NCBI GenBank assembly: GCA_027023425.1
Contig: JALVVL010000017.1
Span: forward strand, 84,794 to 134,485
Direction: 5' to 3'
DNA length: 49,692 nt
DNA from: Anaerolineales bacterium
GTDB taxonomy: Bacteria; Chloroflexota; Anaerolineae; Anaerolineales; DRMV01
A program made the translations under genes and the position numbers. Below are positions 17,108-25,466 of this stretch, piece by piece; the stretch's first letter is position 1; the number at the start of each line of letters is the position of its first letter. The notes under the pieces are model-generated. The model was given only the letters and a program-made list of their open reading frames with translations. It had not been told where the DNA came from and searched no databases.

Positions 17108-18381
17108 GACGATTTGCCTCCTTTCCACGGTGGCGATTTCAAATAAGAAGCAATTTTCATAAAAACTCCGCTCTCCTCACCTTCTCCCGGCGGCTCATCG
17201 CGCAAGGGAAGCAACACATGAAAAGTAGAGCCGGGCAAAGTATGCTCATCTCTGCCGCGAGATTCAACCCAAATAGAGCCCCCATGCGCCTCTATGATGC
17301 CCTTGGCTATGGGCAAGCCCAATCCGGGGCCACCACCCTTGAATTTTATCTTGCCGCTGGAATGGGTAAGCGGGCTTCCGCCGTGGCCGAATTTATCAAA
17401 AATGCGGCGTTGGTCTTCCAAAGCAATACCAATGCCCGTATCTCTGATCACGACTTCCACAAACCCCGGCAACAGTTTCCCATCCACCGTTATTCTGCCG
17501 CCATCGGGGGTGTATTTTATGGCGTTCACAAGCAAATTCCTAAACGCCTGCCGCAGCCGCAGCGCATCGCCGAACATCACGCGCTCAATGCCGGGGAAAG
17601 GCCTGATTTGCAAAGTGATGTTGCGCTCGGAAAGCGCAGGTGCCAATTCATCGGCAAGCGATCTAAAAATCTGGTCCAGCCAAAAAGGCTGAAATGCCAG
17701 TTTCAGCATACGGTTGTCAATCAGCAGAATATCTATCAAATCATCCACAATTTCGCGGATGCGACCGGTGCCGCGCGAAATGCCCTCAAGCAAAGCAAGC
17801 AAACGCTCCTGCGCCTCAACAGGTGCCGACTCAAGAATGGCCTCTTTGAGCATAGCCGAGTACCCTTCTATCACGGTAAGAGGGGTTTTCAATTCATGAG
17901 CGGCAAGCGAAACAAACTCCGACTTGGAGCGCTCAAGGCGTTCAAGTTCCTCTTGCAAATGCTCCAACTGGGCGGTGGAATGTTCAAGGTGAGCATGCAT
18001 TTCCTGGGCCGCGGCGTATTCCACCATGTGCACGAAATAAGGCTGAAGCACCATCAACAGTTCAAAAGCCTCGCTCGGGGGAAAATGAGCGTGCAGAAAC
18101 CCTATCGTAGCCGTTAAGATCCTCTGCAATACTTCAATTACACTCGCCTTTTCGGATTCCAAATCGGTAATCGTTTGGGACCAAACCCAATTGTGCAAGA
18201 GGGGATCAACTACCGTAGGGTCCCCCGTCCTCACCGACTGGAGCAAAAGAGCATAAAAACGCTCCATCTGAGGGCGCAAACCAAGGGCGGTAGTTTCATC
18301 ATCTGCCAAAGCGGCAATCACCGCCTTTAGCCAATCCTCGCGCAAGGGTTCTAACAAAGAAACTGCGTCCATAGTGCCCAT
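17104..18381 (-). CDS. soluble sensor histidine kinase
   Basis: This 425-residue kinase has no transmembrane segment. Residues 1-125 are all-helical and resemble the RsbRD/sensor-globin-like N-terminal domains of stress regulators. A coiled coil (about 126-155) leads to the HisKA domain with phospho-acceptor His162 in AAHELKTPL. The HATPase domain has NLLVNAIKYTP (N box), DTGIGI (G1) and a G2 loop written GGGPGLGLPIAKGI. No response regulator is nearby, so it is an orphan. The stop overlaps the aminotransferase start. The ATG at 18372 is an alternative start. Confidence 0.88.
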   Translation of the reverse strand: MGTMDAVSLLEPLREDWLKAVIAALADDETTALGLRPQMERFYALLLQSVRTGDPTVVDPLLHNWVWSQTITDLESEKASVIEVLQRILTATIGFLHAHFPPSEAFELLMVLQPYFVHMVEYAAAQEMHAHLEHSTAQLEHLQEELERLERSKSEFVSLAAHELKTPLTVIEGYSAMLKEAILESAPVEAQERLLALLEGISRGTGRIREIVDDLIDILLIDNRMLKLAFQPFWLDQIFRSLADELAPALSERNITLQIRPFPGIERVMFGDALRLRQAFRNLLVNAIKYTPDGGRITVDGKLLPGFVEVVIRDTGIGIALEDQRRIFDKFGHGGSPLTHSSGKIKFKGGGPGLGLPIAKGIIEAHGGSIWVESRGRDEHTLPGSTFHVLLPLRDEPPGEGEESGVFMKIASYLKSPPWKGGKSS

Positions 18382-18425
18382 AGTTTACGACAGGTAAACA
18401 ATTTTGCCAAGCAAAGAGAAAACGC

Positions 18426-18475
18426 AGCCGACAGGGCAGGCGCTTCGCCATGCCCTGCCACGGCCAAATGCGGCT
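18426..18475 (-). terminator. hairpin after the ClC channel gene
   Basis: CAGGGCA (18432-18438) pairs with TGCCCTG (18451-18457), and AGCCG (18426-18430) can pair with CGGCT (18471-18475) around it. On the minus strand it follows the channel stop codon by a few bases and is followed by GCGTTTTCTC. It is a plausible intrinsic terminator with a short U tract. Confidence 0.5.
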
Positions 18476-18478
18476 TCT

Positions 18479-20527
18479 CTACCCTTCCTTGTCGCCACGT
18501 GCCGCCCGTTCTACCTGCTCAGTGGCAGAGACTTCCAGCAGTGAGCGCAGGTCGTCCACCACGTTCGCTTCGGCAACCACGGTCAAGCGGTCGCCCGGCA
18601 ACAGCACAGTTTGGCCGGTCGGGATTATCAATTTGTGTCCGCGCTGAATGCGCACCAAAATCGCACCTTTAGGCCACTGCACCTCCGAAACTTTTTTGCC
18701 TGCGGCAGGAGAACCTTCTGGCACCACAATTTCTAACACCGGGGCATCGGCCAAGGCTTCAAGCATCACCTGCTCGCCGCGGTGGCGCAAGCGAGCGCGA
18801 CGCGCCAAGCCAAGTTCGTATGCCCGCAAGATGGAAGAGCGGTTAATCCAGCCGATTAAACGGTCTGGATGGACAGGGTCAACCACCGGCAACCGCCCAA
18901 TGCCGTGTGCGCTCATCTGATAGAGAGCCTCTTTGATGCTGTCGTCGGGATGCACCACTATCAAATGTCGCTGGCAAAATTCCCCAACCGGCTTATCAAG
19001 ATTGGCGGGGTCTTTCTCGGCGGCACGTTGCACATCTTGCAAGGTGATTATGCCGATCAAGCGTCCCTCATCGTCCACAACTGGCAAGCCGTGGACGTGA
19101 AATTGGTCAAACATCGCCGCCACGGTGCGCAGGGAAAGGTTGGCGCTCACGGTAGCAGGCAGTTTTTCCATCACCTCGCGCACTTTGATGGCTTCAAGAA
19201 CATCCACATCGCGTCCACGCTCAAGCCGGATGCCATCGCGCACAAGGCTGAGGGTGTACACAGATTCCGGCTGGAAAATTTGGCTGATGAGAATACTAAT
19301 CGTTACGGCAAACATAAGGGGAAGCACGATGCGGTAATCATCGGTCATTTCAAACAGGAGCATGATAGCGGTGACGGGAGCGCGAACGGTGCCCGCAAGC
19401 ACCGCGGCCATGCCCACCAAAGCAAATGCCGAGGGCGACAGCCCCAAACCCGGGAAAATGCTATTCATGGCCGCACCATAAGCCCCTCCCAACGCCGCTC
19501 CCAAAAACAGCGATGGGGCAAACACGCCGCCGATAAAACCAGCGCCCAAACTCAAGGCCGTAAAGGCTATTTTCAAAACCACCAAAAGTAAAAGCAGGCT
19601 CACAATGAGGTTGCGACCAGCCAAAATATCGCCAACGGCTTCGTAACTATCGCCCAAAATTTGTGGGAAATAGACGCCCACCAAGCCCAGCAATGCGCCA
19701 ACGAGCACGGGAGTGAGCCAGCGCGGCCAGCGCAATTCGTGGAAAAAATCGTGTGCCCAGTAAATGGCTTGAATGTAAAAGACGGCAACTGGAGCCGCAA
19801 CAAGCCCCAGACCAAGGTAGAAAATCAACTCAATCGGGCCGTGGTATGCATACAGTGGAACATGGAAAGCAGGCATAGAGCCGACGACGGCGCGGGTGAG
19901 CACCGCAGCCATCACGGCGCTGAGCACCATCATCCCAAAAGAAGAGGCAAAAAACTCGCCCGAAATAATTTCAACAGCGAAAAACACCCCTGCAATCGGC
20001 GCATTGAAAGCAGTGGCTATGCCAGCGGCAACACCAGCCCCCACAAAAACGCGGGTCTTTTGATCCGAAACATGGGCTTTTTGCCCCAAAAAAGAGCCCA
20101 CGCTCGCGCCAATCTGCACACTCGGGTCTTCAGGCCCAACCGACGCGCCCATCCCCAACGAAATGGCCGAAGCCAAAGCCTTGAGCGGCGTTTGCTGATA
20201 GCGAATCCGGCCACCAGCAAGGGCTACTGCCTCCATAACTGCCGAGACTCCGTGACGGCGCTCTTCGCTCAGCCAAAAATGCCTTATAATTCCAACTATC
20301 ACACCGCCAAGCACCGGCACAAGCGCAATACCCCAACGCCCAAGATGAGACGTTAGGTAGCCGCCCAAGTCCTCAAACGAAAGGGCGTAAATCCAGCGAA
20401 TGGTTTGCTTGAAAAACAACACTCCGGCGGCACTTGCCAAGCCAATTATGGTAGCGCCTAAGGCTTGTAAAAGGTCGGTATACGCGGGATTGGTCACAAA
20501 GCGACGCGGTAACAGTCTGGAAAACAT
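18479..20527 (-). CDS. ClC chloride channel/antiporter with CBS and RCK-C domains
   Basis: This is a membrane protein of about 682 residues. Residues 1-420 form the ClC core. The anion-binding loops are GASVGPEDPSVQIGASVGS and GAGFIGGVFAPS. The first of these usually reads G-K/R-E-G-P; here it reads GPEDP, keeping the gating Glu but changing both neighbours. Two CBS domains follow (about 450-590), then a TrkA-C/RCK-C domain (about 610-675), suggesting control by nucleotides or another small ligand. The start at 20527 is chosen because GAAGG lies just upstream and MFSRLLPRRF leads into the first helix. The open frame to 20587 has weaker support. Confidence 0.9.
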   Translation of the reverse strand: MFSRLLPRRFVTNPAYTDLLQALGATIIGLASAAGVLFFKQTIRWIYALSFEDLGGYLTSHLGRWGIALVPVLGGVIVGIIRHFWLSEERRHGVSAVMEAVALAGGRIRYQQTPLKALASAISLGMGASVGPEDPSVQIGASVGSFLGQKAHVSDQKTRVFVGAGVAAGIATAFNAPIAGVFFAVEIISGEFFASSFGMMVLSAVMAAVLTRAVVGSMPAFHVPLYAYHGPIELIFYLGLGLVAAPVAVFYIQAIYWAHDFFHELRWPRWLTPVLVGALLGLVGVYFPQILGDSYEAVGDILAGRNLIVSLLLLLVVLKIAFTALSLGAGFIGGVFAPSLFLGAALGGAYGAAMNSIFPGLGLSPSAFALVGMAAVLAGTVRAPVTAIMLLFEMTDDYRIVLPLMFAVTISILISQIFQPESVYTLSLVRDGIRLERGRDVDVLEAIKVREVMEKLPATVSANLSLRTVAAMFDQFHVHGLPVVDDEGRLIGIITLQDVQRAAEKDPANLDKPVGEFCQRHLIVVHPDDSIKEALYQMSAHGIGRLPVVDPVHPDRLIGWINRSSILRAYELGLARRARLRHRGEQVMLEALADAPVLEIVVPEGSPAAGKKVSEVQWPKGAILVRIQRGHKLIIPTGQTVLLPGDRLTVVAEANVVDDLRSLLEVSATEQVERAARGDKEG

Positions 20528-20637
20528 AGCAGTACCTTCGCAAAATTGAATAAAAAATCCACCACGCACAGCAATCTCGGCCTGCACATGGCATCACGAA
20601 CCCCATCCATTATACACTACCCAACTATGGTTGATGA

Positions 20638-20643
20638 TATAAT
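20638..20643 (+). promoter_or_regulatory. -10 box for the hydrolase gene
   Basis: TATAAT lies 53 bases before the ATG of the hydrolase, in the divergent gap with the ClC gene. No convincing -35 hexamer is seen at 17 bp. Confidence 0.4.
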
Positions 20644-20695
20644 CTCCAGCAACAAAGTGCAATCCTTCAGGCTAAAACGCAACGCGGAGAGTTAA

Positions 20696-21328
20696 ATGGA
20701 ACTAACATGGCACGGGCATTCATGTTTTAGACTAACCCAGCGCCGCAAAAGCACCATCGTCACCGACCCATACGACCACAAAGCCGTGGGTTACGCCCCT
20801 TTGAAATTGAGAGCGGACGTGGTGACGGTAAGCACCGATGCCCCCGGACACAACTATACCAAAGCGGTGAAGGGCGCGCGCCACATCCTAAACAGCCCGG
20901 GGGAATACGAAATAGGCGGCGTTTTCATAACCGCTATCAGAATAGACGACAAAGAAACGCGACGAAACATAATTTTTGCGTTTGATTATGAGGATATCAC
21001 TATTGCTCATCTGGGCAACCTCAAGAGAGTGCCCACCCAAGCGGAATTAGAATCGCTCGGGCGTGTGGATGTAGCATTAGTGCCGGTAGGCAGCGGAGGC
21101 GGGCTGAACGCTTCTCAAGCCGCAGAAGTCGTTAGCGTCCTTGAACCCTCAATTGTGATTCCCATGCACTACCGCACGCCACAAGAAAAAATGCCTTTGG
21201 AAAAGGTGGACGCGTTCCTCAAAGAGATGGGAGCAGAAAACTTAAAGCCTCTTCCGTCGCTCAAGGTAAACAAATCCGACCTGCCGGAGGAGGTCAAGGT
21301 AATCCTGTTGGAGGTAAACCTGCCGTAG
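20696..21328 (+). CDS. UlaG-like metal-dependent hydrolase (metallo-beta-lactamase fold)
   Basis: This 210-residue protein has the short beta-lactamase fold of the UlaG/YtkL type. It starts MELTWHGHSCFRL, the first strand pair with the family's G-H-x-C/S motif. TDPYDH gives the next metal-site region. The usual second motif H-x-H-x-D-H is degenerate: the text reads STDAPGHNYTKAV, with one His left. HLGN (residues about 105-108) and IPMHYRTP complete the fold. Missing ligands raise doubt about catalysis; many relatives are annotated as hydrolases without known substrate. GGAGAG precedes the ATG by four bases. Confidence 0.8.
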   Translation: MELTWHGHSCFRLTQRRKSTIVTDPYDHKAVGYAPLKLRADVVTVSTDAPGHNYTKAVKGARHILNSPGEYEIGGVFITAIRIDDKETRRNIIFAFDYEDITIAHLGNLKRVPTQAELESLGRVDVALVPVGSGGGLNASQAAEVVSVLEPSIVIPMHYRTPQEKMPLEKVDAFLKEMGAENLKPLPSLKVNKSDLPEEVKVILLEVNLP

Positions 21329-21346
21329 CAAAGAAGGAGGGCGACG

Positions 21347-21652
21347 GTGACGGAAGTAAAAGTGCTTTTGACATGGAACATACGCCCCGAACGCGATAGG
21401 GAATATTTTGAATTTTTGATAAAACGTTTTTTGCCCGAAATGCAAAGGCTGGGGCTACAACCAACCGACGCGTGGTTCACAGCCTATGGTGAGCCACCGC
21501 AGGTGTTGACGGCCGCCCTCGCACCTTCATACGAAGCCGCACGCTCGGTGCTACATTCTGAGCGGTGGAGGCGGCTGGAACAAAGGCTATTGGAATTTGT
21601 GACCGATTACCGCTACAAAATTGTGCCTGCCAGAGAGGGGTTTCAACTATAA
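21347..21652 (+). CDS. small conserved-looking protein of unknown function
   Basis: This 101-residue soluble protein starts at GTG with a strong AAGGAGG upstream. The pattern LLTWNIRPERDREYFEFLIKRFLP, then helix-rich segments and a C-terminal RYKIVPAREG, suggests a small alpha/beta (ferredoxin-like or dimeric barrel) fold. That fold is only a guess from pattern. It follows the UlaG-like gene by 18 bases and ends at a strong terminator, so the two form one short operon. Confidence 0.7.
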   Translation: MTEVKVLLTWNIRPERDREYFEFLIKRFLPEMQRLGLQPTDAWFTAYGEPPQVLTAALAPSYEAARSVLHSERWRRLEQRLLEFVTDYRYKIVPAREGFQL

Positions 21653-21672
21653 CCCCCCAAACCAACAACAGA

Positions 21673-21699
21673 AAAGGTCGGCTGAGCGCCGACCTTTTT
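21673..21699. terminator. bidirectional intrinsic terminator
   Basis: Arms AAAGGTCGGC (21673-21682) and GCCGACCTTT (21688-21697) close a 5-base loop. T-rich sequence follows on the plus strand and A/T-rich sequence on the other side. It separates the plus-strand pair from the convergent DedA gene, so it can serve both. Confidence 0.88.
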
Positions 21700-21702
21700 G
21701 CC

Positions 21703-22290
21703 TTACATGCTCATTTCTCCGCTTTCAAAGGCACGGCGCGCTACTTGACGCACCTTGTGTATCACCCATGCTCCAAACACAAGCATCCCAATTACGCCGG
21801 CAACGCGCACGCTCATTGCTAACGCTCCAGAACGCGTCCATAGAAAATAGCCCACCCCGAGCAAGAGGGCAATCCACAATGTTTCGCCGAGCAAAACAGC
21901 GCCCAAAATTTTACGCCAAGGAACGCGCGCAATGCCCGCCGCCAGCAAAGCAGGCACGCCGTTGAAGGTAAACTTGGCTAAAAGCACAAAGCCGACCGCT
22001 CTTTTGCGAATGTACTCTTCCAGTGCTGGTAAGTAAGGGTAACGTTGTTCTATTTTCTGAAACCAACGACCACTGCGCTTTATCCACGCTCCTACCTGAT
22101 ACCAGAATACGTCCGCGGCTAAATTTGTAAGCACCGCCACCACAAAAGCACCCTTAAACGAAAAGCCCCCACTTGCCGCCAGCACACCGCCCACCACCGT
22201 CGCAGTAGGCCCTTCCACAAAAACTAAAGCACTGAACAAGGCATAGCGCAATGAGGGCGGCAGCGCGGCAAGTGTGTGCAGATGTTCCAT
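21703..22290 (-). CDS. DedA/VTT-domain membrane protein
   Basis: This 195-residue integral membrane protein has four or five helices and belongs to the DedA (SNARE-associated/VTT) family. Members help flip or carry undecaprenyl phosphate or phospholipids and affect proton-motive force and envelope stress. The family blocks are VFVEGPTATVVGG (residues about 24-36, the re-entrant loop with the acidic residue), VFWYQVGAWIKRSG and AKFTFNGVPALLAAGIARVP. The start follows the transporter ATPase stop by 12 bases, with GGAG ten bases upstream, so it is the last gene of the importer operon. Confidence 0.85.
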   Translation of the reverse strand: MEHLHTLAALPPSLRYALFSALVFVEGPTATVVGGVLAASGGFSFKGAFVVAVLTNLAADVFWYQVGAWIKRSGRWFQKIEQRYPYLPALEEYIRKRAVGFVLLAKFTFNGVPALLAAGIARVPWRKILGAVLLGETLWIALLLGVGYFLWTRSGALAMSVRVAGVIGMLVFGAWVIHKVRQVARRAFESGEMSM

Positions 22291-22302
22291 AAAACAAACT
22301 CC

Positions 22303-23067
22303 TCAGCGGCGGGGCAAAACCACGGTAAATCCCTCTACCGACTCAACCCGCACAAAAGCGCCGTACAACTGGCTTAAATTTGCTTCGCTTATGGCCTCTT
22401 TTGCGGGAGCATCTACGATTATACTCCCCTCTTTCATCAAAACCGCTCTATCGGCAATCACAGCGGCGGATTGCGGATCATGAGTGGTAAACAACACAGC
22501 ACGACCTTCATCGGCGAGCGAGCGTAGCAGGGTTAGCACCCGATAACGGTTGCCCAAATCCAAGTGGTTGGTAGGCTCATCAAGCAAAAGAATGGGCGCT
22601 TTTTGCACCAAAGCGCGGCCGATTAGAACTAATTGGTGCTCGCCTCCGCTCAAAGCAGTGATTGGCTTATCGGCCAACGGTTCTATGCCTAACTTCCGAA
22701 GGGTAAGGGCTACTTCAGCAAGGTCTTCCGGCTTTGGTGAAGCCAAAAAGCCCAAATGCGGTGTTCGCCCCAAAAGCATGTACTCGGCTACACGAAACGC
22801 AAACGGCGTTTGTTCCCGTTGGGGCACGAACGCTATGGCCTTTCGCCGCGCACCTAAAGCAGGGCAAAGGCGCACTTCTCCACTTTGCGGGCGATAAAAC
22901 CCCAGCAAAAGGCGAAGCAGGGTTGATTTGCCCGCCCCATTAGGCCCGAGCACGGCAACAACTTCGCCGCGGGAAAGGCCAAAGTCAGCATTCAAAACCG
23001 CCGGTACAGCGGCTTTGGGATAACGGTAAGTCAATGCGTGCGCCTCTAAGGCAAAGCGGCACTTCAC
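22303..23067 (-). CDS. ABC importer ATPase, FecE/BtuD type
   Basis: This is the ATP-hydrolysing subunit, 254 residues, of a type II ABC importer for iron-siderophore, heme, cobalamin or a similar metal compound. Walker A is GPNGAGKST, the signature is LSGGEHQLVLIGRAL, and Walker B is ILLLDEPTNHLD, followed by a switch His in TTHDPQ. The start codon is GTG and overlaps the permease stop (GTGA). The C-terminus extends about 20 residues past the switch region and ends in VVLPRR. Confidence 0.93.
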   Translation of the reverse strand: MKCRFALEAHALTYRYPKAAVPAVLNADFGLSRGEVVAVLGPNGAGKSTLLRLLLGFYRPQSGEVRLCPALGARRKAIAFVPQREQTPFAFRVAEYMLLGRTPHLGFLASPKPEDLAEVALTLRKLGIEPLADKPITALSGGEHQLVLIGRALVQKAPILLLDEPTNHLDLGNRYRVLTLLRSLADEGRAVLFTTHDPQSAAVIADRAVLMKEGSIIVDAPAKEAISEANLSQLYGAFVRVESVEGFTVVLPRR

Positions 23068-24056
23068 AGTTCAACCTCCCGCCCTTCGGAGGCAAGCAGA
23101 ACAACAAAAGCCAGAGAACCCAACAACGCCGTGATGATGCCAAGCGGGATTTCGCCCACCGTGAGTGTGCGGCTCAAATCGTCGCAAAGCAAAGTAAACG
23201 CCCCGCCCAACAGCAGCGAAGCAGGCAATGAGGAACGTCCATCCACGCCGTAAAAACGGCGGGCTAAATGCGGGATCATCAACCCCACCCAAGCGACAAT
23301 TCCGCTAAGCGAGACAGCAGCGGCCACGGCAACAACGCTCACCACAAGGAAAAGCGCCCGTTCACGCCCCGGCCGCGCCCCCAAAGCAAAGGCGGCATCG
23401 TCTTCCAAAACCAGCACGTTCAAGCGCCAGCGTGCGAGAAAAAGCACACCAAGGCCTAACAAAGTGGCGGGCAAAATAGCCAGCAAAGCGCTCCACCGTG
23501 TTGCCCAAAGCCCGCCCAAAAGCCAAAAAACAATTTCGGGCAGTTGGGTGAGAGGATCGGCAAGGTATTTCAAAAGCCCAACCCCAGCCGAAAAAAGTGC
23601 CGAAACGGCAATGCCCGCGAGCACCATGCGCAACACCCATCCGCCATACCGCAAGCGGCGAGCGAAGAGATAAGTAAGCCCCAACGCCGCCAACCCAAAC
23701 ACCGCCGCCGAAGCCTGCACGGCAAAGGGGTTGGAAGCAAAGTAAAGAATTGCCAACGCCGCGCCGAAGGCCGCCCCTTGCGAAACTCCCAAAAATCCGG
23801 GCTCCACCAACGGATTGCGGAAAAGCATTTGCATAGCAAGGCCGGATGCCCCTAACACCGCGCCGACCAACAATGCCGCCAAAACGCGCGGCAGGCGCAG
23901 CGTGAGCGCAAGGTCTAACGCCAAGCGGTCGGTGAAAAGCGCTCGCGGCGGCATCCAAGGCGGGGAGGGATAACGGCCGATAAACAGCGAAGCCACCCCC
24001 AACAAAAACACCGCTGCGAGCAAAACAATCCATTTGAACGAGCGGCGCTTTACCAT
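23064..24056 (-). CDS. FecCD/BtuC-family ABC importer permease
   Basis: This 330-residue membrane protein has the roughly ten helices of the FecCD family. Family blocks are RLPRVLAALLVGAVLGASGLAMQ (near residues 60-80), GAFLGVSQGA-like text (GFLGVSQGAAFGAAL), LAGIAVSALF and IVAWVGLMIPHLAR, the last being the coupling region to the ATPase. The ATG at 24056 is preferred over an in-frame TTG five codons earlier. It then overlaps the binding-protein stop by seven bases. Confidence 0.92.
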   Translation of the reverse strand: MVKRRSFKWIVLLAAVFLLGVASLFIGRYPSPPWMPPRALFTDRLALDLALTLRLPRVLAALLVGAVLGASGLAMQMLFRNPLVEPGFLGVSQGAAFGAALAILYFASNPFAVQASAAVFGLAALGLTYLFARRLRYGGWVLRMVLAGIAVSALFSAGVGLLKYLADPLTQLPEIVFWLLGGLWATRWSALLAILPATLLGLGVLFLARWRLNVLVLEDDAAFALGARPGRERALFLVVSVVAVAAAVSLSGIVAWVGLMIPHLARRFYGVDGRSSLPASLLLGGAFTLLCDDLSRTLTVGEIPLGIITALLGSLAFVVLLASEGREVEL

Positions 24057-25156
24057 CCCAATTTCGCCCAAACTGCCTTCAGACGGCTTTCGTCAAAGCC
24101 GTACAAGGTTCGGTAAAACTCGGAAACTGCCTCCCGCATATCCAACGGAGCAAACAAATCCGGGTGCATCTTCTTTGCCATCCACTGAGCGCCCAAAATC
24201 CAGCGGGTGTCGGGTTGGCCCCACGAGATGAAATCCGCGGGGATGGGGAAAACCTTGTCGTCGCGCACGGCCTTCAGGGCGCTGGCGAGCCTGAGGGAGG
24301 TAAACTTTTTCACTGCCTCTGCAGGGGGACGCTGATACGAAACGACAAAAATAACATCGGGGTTCCACGCCGCGATCTGCTCCAATGGGATCGGCGTCCA
24401 GCCGCTACCCTGCACACTGCCCCAAACCGGCCGGCCGCCCGCCAAAACGACCATGCGAGTTTGAATCCAGTTCTTAGGGGGAACGGCAAAAGCGCCCCGA
24501 TTGCCGCGAATTCCGGAGCGCAAAACAAGCACCTGCGGTTTAGAAAGACCATTGGCAGAATCAAGCGTTTGTTGGAGAAAATCCATTTTCCCTGCAAAGT
24601 AATCGGCAAGGGCATCGCCGCGCTTTTCTTCGCCGAGCAATTTGCCCAATTCTCGCAATTCGCGCGGATACTGCTCGGGCGCCTCCAAGCGCATGGTGAA
24701 AACCGGTATGCCCAATGCTTCCAAGGATTTGCCGAGTTTTGGATAAAGAAAGGATTTGATAATGACCAAATCGGGGTGCAAGGCCGCAATTTGCTCGGGA
24801 CCGACCTCACGCGCCAAAACAGCCTTCTTCTGCACGTCGGGGTCAAGCAGTTTGAGAAAATCAAGGCTCTGTTTGCCCTTGGTAAGGGCGACCACGCGCT
24901 GCGGTGCATCGGGGAAAGCGTAGAGGGCGTCGGCGAGCAGGAGGGAAGCCTTGCCAGCGAGCACAATGCGGCGCGGCGGCGCCCCAAGCGAAACCACACG
25001 CCCAAGCGCATCCACGGCTTGGACAGAATGAGGAGAGGGTGCCGAGGCGCTCGGCCGCGAAGTGGAACGAGAGCCGGGCGAAGAAAGGGAGCACGCCGCC
25101 AAGAAGTAAGCCAACGCCACTGCCAAAGCAAAGCGCAAAGAAAGGCGGGGCATCAT
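24050..25156 (-). CDS. periplasmic-type binding lipoprotein (cluster A-II, BtuF/FecB-like)
   Basis: This 368-residue solute-binding protein feeds the FecCD-type permease. A signal peptide ends in the lipobox FLAAC with Cys22, so it is membrane-anchored outside the cytoplasm. A low-complexity Ser/Pro linker follows. The two lobes contain PRRIVLAGK and ALHPDLVII, joined by the long helix typical of class III binding proteins. The block DFISWGQPDTRWILGAQW near residue 295 is shared with metal-complex binders. The ATG at 25156 overlaps the xseB stop (ATGA). The ligand cannot be named from sequence. Confidence 0.88.
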   Translation of the reverse strand: MMPRLSLRFALAVALAYFLAACSLSSPGSRSTSRPSASAPSPHSVQAVDALGRVVSLGAPPRRIVLAGKASLLLADALYAFPDAPQRVVALTKGKQSLDFLKLLDPDVQKKAVLAREVGPEQIAALHPDLVIIKSFLYPKLGKSLEALGIPVFTMRLEAPEQYPRELRELGKLLGEEKRGDALADYFAGKMDFLQQTLDSANGLSKPQVLVLRSGIRGNRGAFAVPPKNWIQTRMVVLAGGRPVWGSVQGSGWTPIPLEQIAAWNPDVIFVVSYQRPPAEAVKKFTSLRLASALKAVRDDKVFPIPADFISWGQPDTRWILGAQWMAKKMHPDLFAPLDMREAVSEFYRTLYGFDESRLKAVWAKLGW

Positions 25157-25398
25157 TCCACCTCCCCCGCGGCTGGAAATTCGGCCGTGCCCGCGGCGGT
25201 GAGGCGCTCCACCTTCAACTCGGCTTCGGTGAGCAGGCGGCGGCAATACTGAAGCAGGGCTTGGCCGCGGGCGTAAAGCGTCAGCGTCTCTTCAAGGGTG
25301 CCCTCGCCGCGCTCCAAAGCCTGCACTACGCTTTCCAACTCGGCAAGGGCTTGCTCGTAGGTCATTTCGGAAATATCTTGAAAAGTTTGTTCGGGCAT
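25153..25398 (-). CDS. xseB: exodeoxyribonuclease VII small subunit
   Basis: XseB is the small helical partner of XseA in exonuclease VII, which degrades single-stranded DNA from both ends. The protein has 81 residues from the ATG at 25398, where GGAG lies eight bases upstream; the longer frame adds ten residues with no support. The family pattern MTYEQALAELESVVQALERGEGTLEETLTLYARGQ is partly visible as MTYEQALAELESV and LYARGQALLQYC. It lies after xseA with an 8-bp repeat between them, and overlaps the binding lipoprotein gene. Confidence 0.92.
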   Translation of the reverse strand: MPEQTFQDISEMTYEQALAELESVVQALERGEGTLEETLTLYARGQALLQYCRRLLTEAELKVERLTAAGTAEFPAAGEVE

Positions 25399-25426
25399 TG
25401 CAATCGCTCCTCCGGAACAACGCACA

Positions 25427-25458
25427 GGGCATCAGGGCATCAGGGCATCAGGGCATCA
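25427..25458. repeat. 8-bp tandem repeat GGGCATCA
   Basis: Four perfect head-to-tail octamers fill the gap between xseA (stop at 25467-25469) and the xseB leader. Confidence 0.9.
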
Positions 25459-25466
25459 GGGAACAC

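Noticed and set aside
22303-25156. Cobalamin riboswitch for the BtuFCD-like operon
   Set aside because: No cobalamin-aptamer blocks were seen upstream of xseA or between the genes, so no cobalamin specificity can be claimed.
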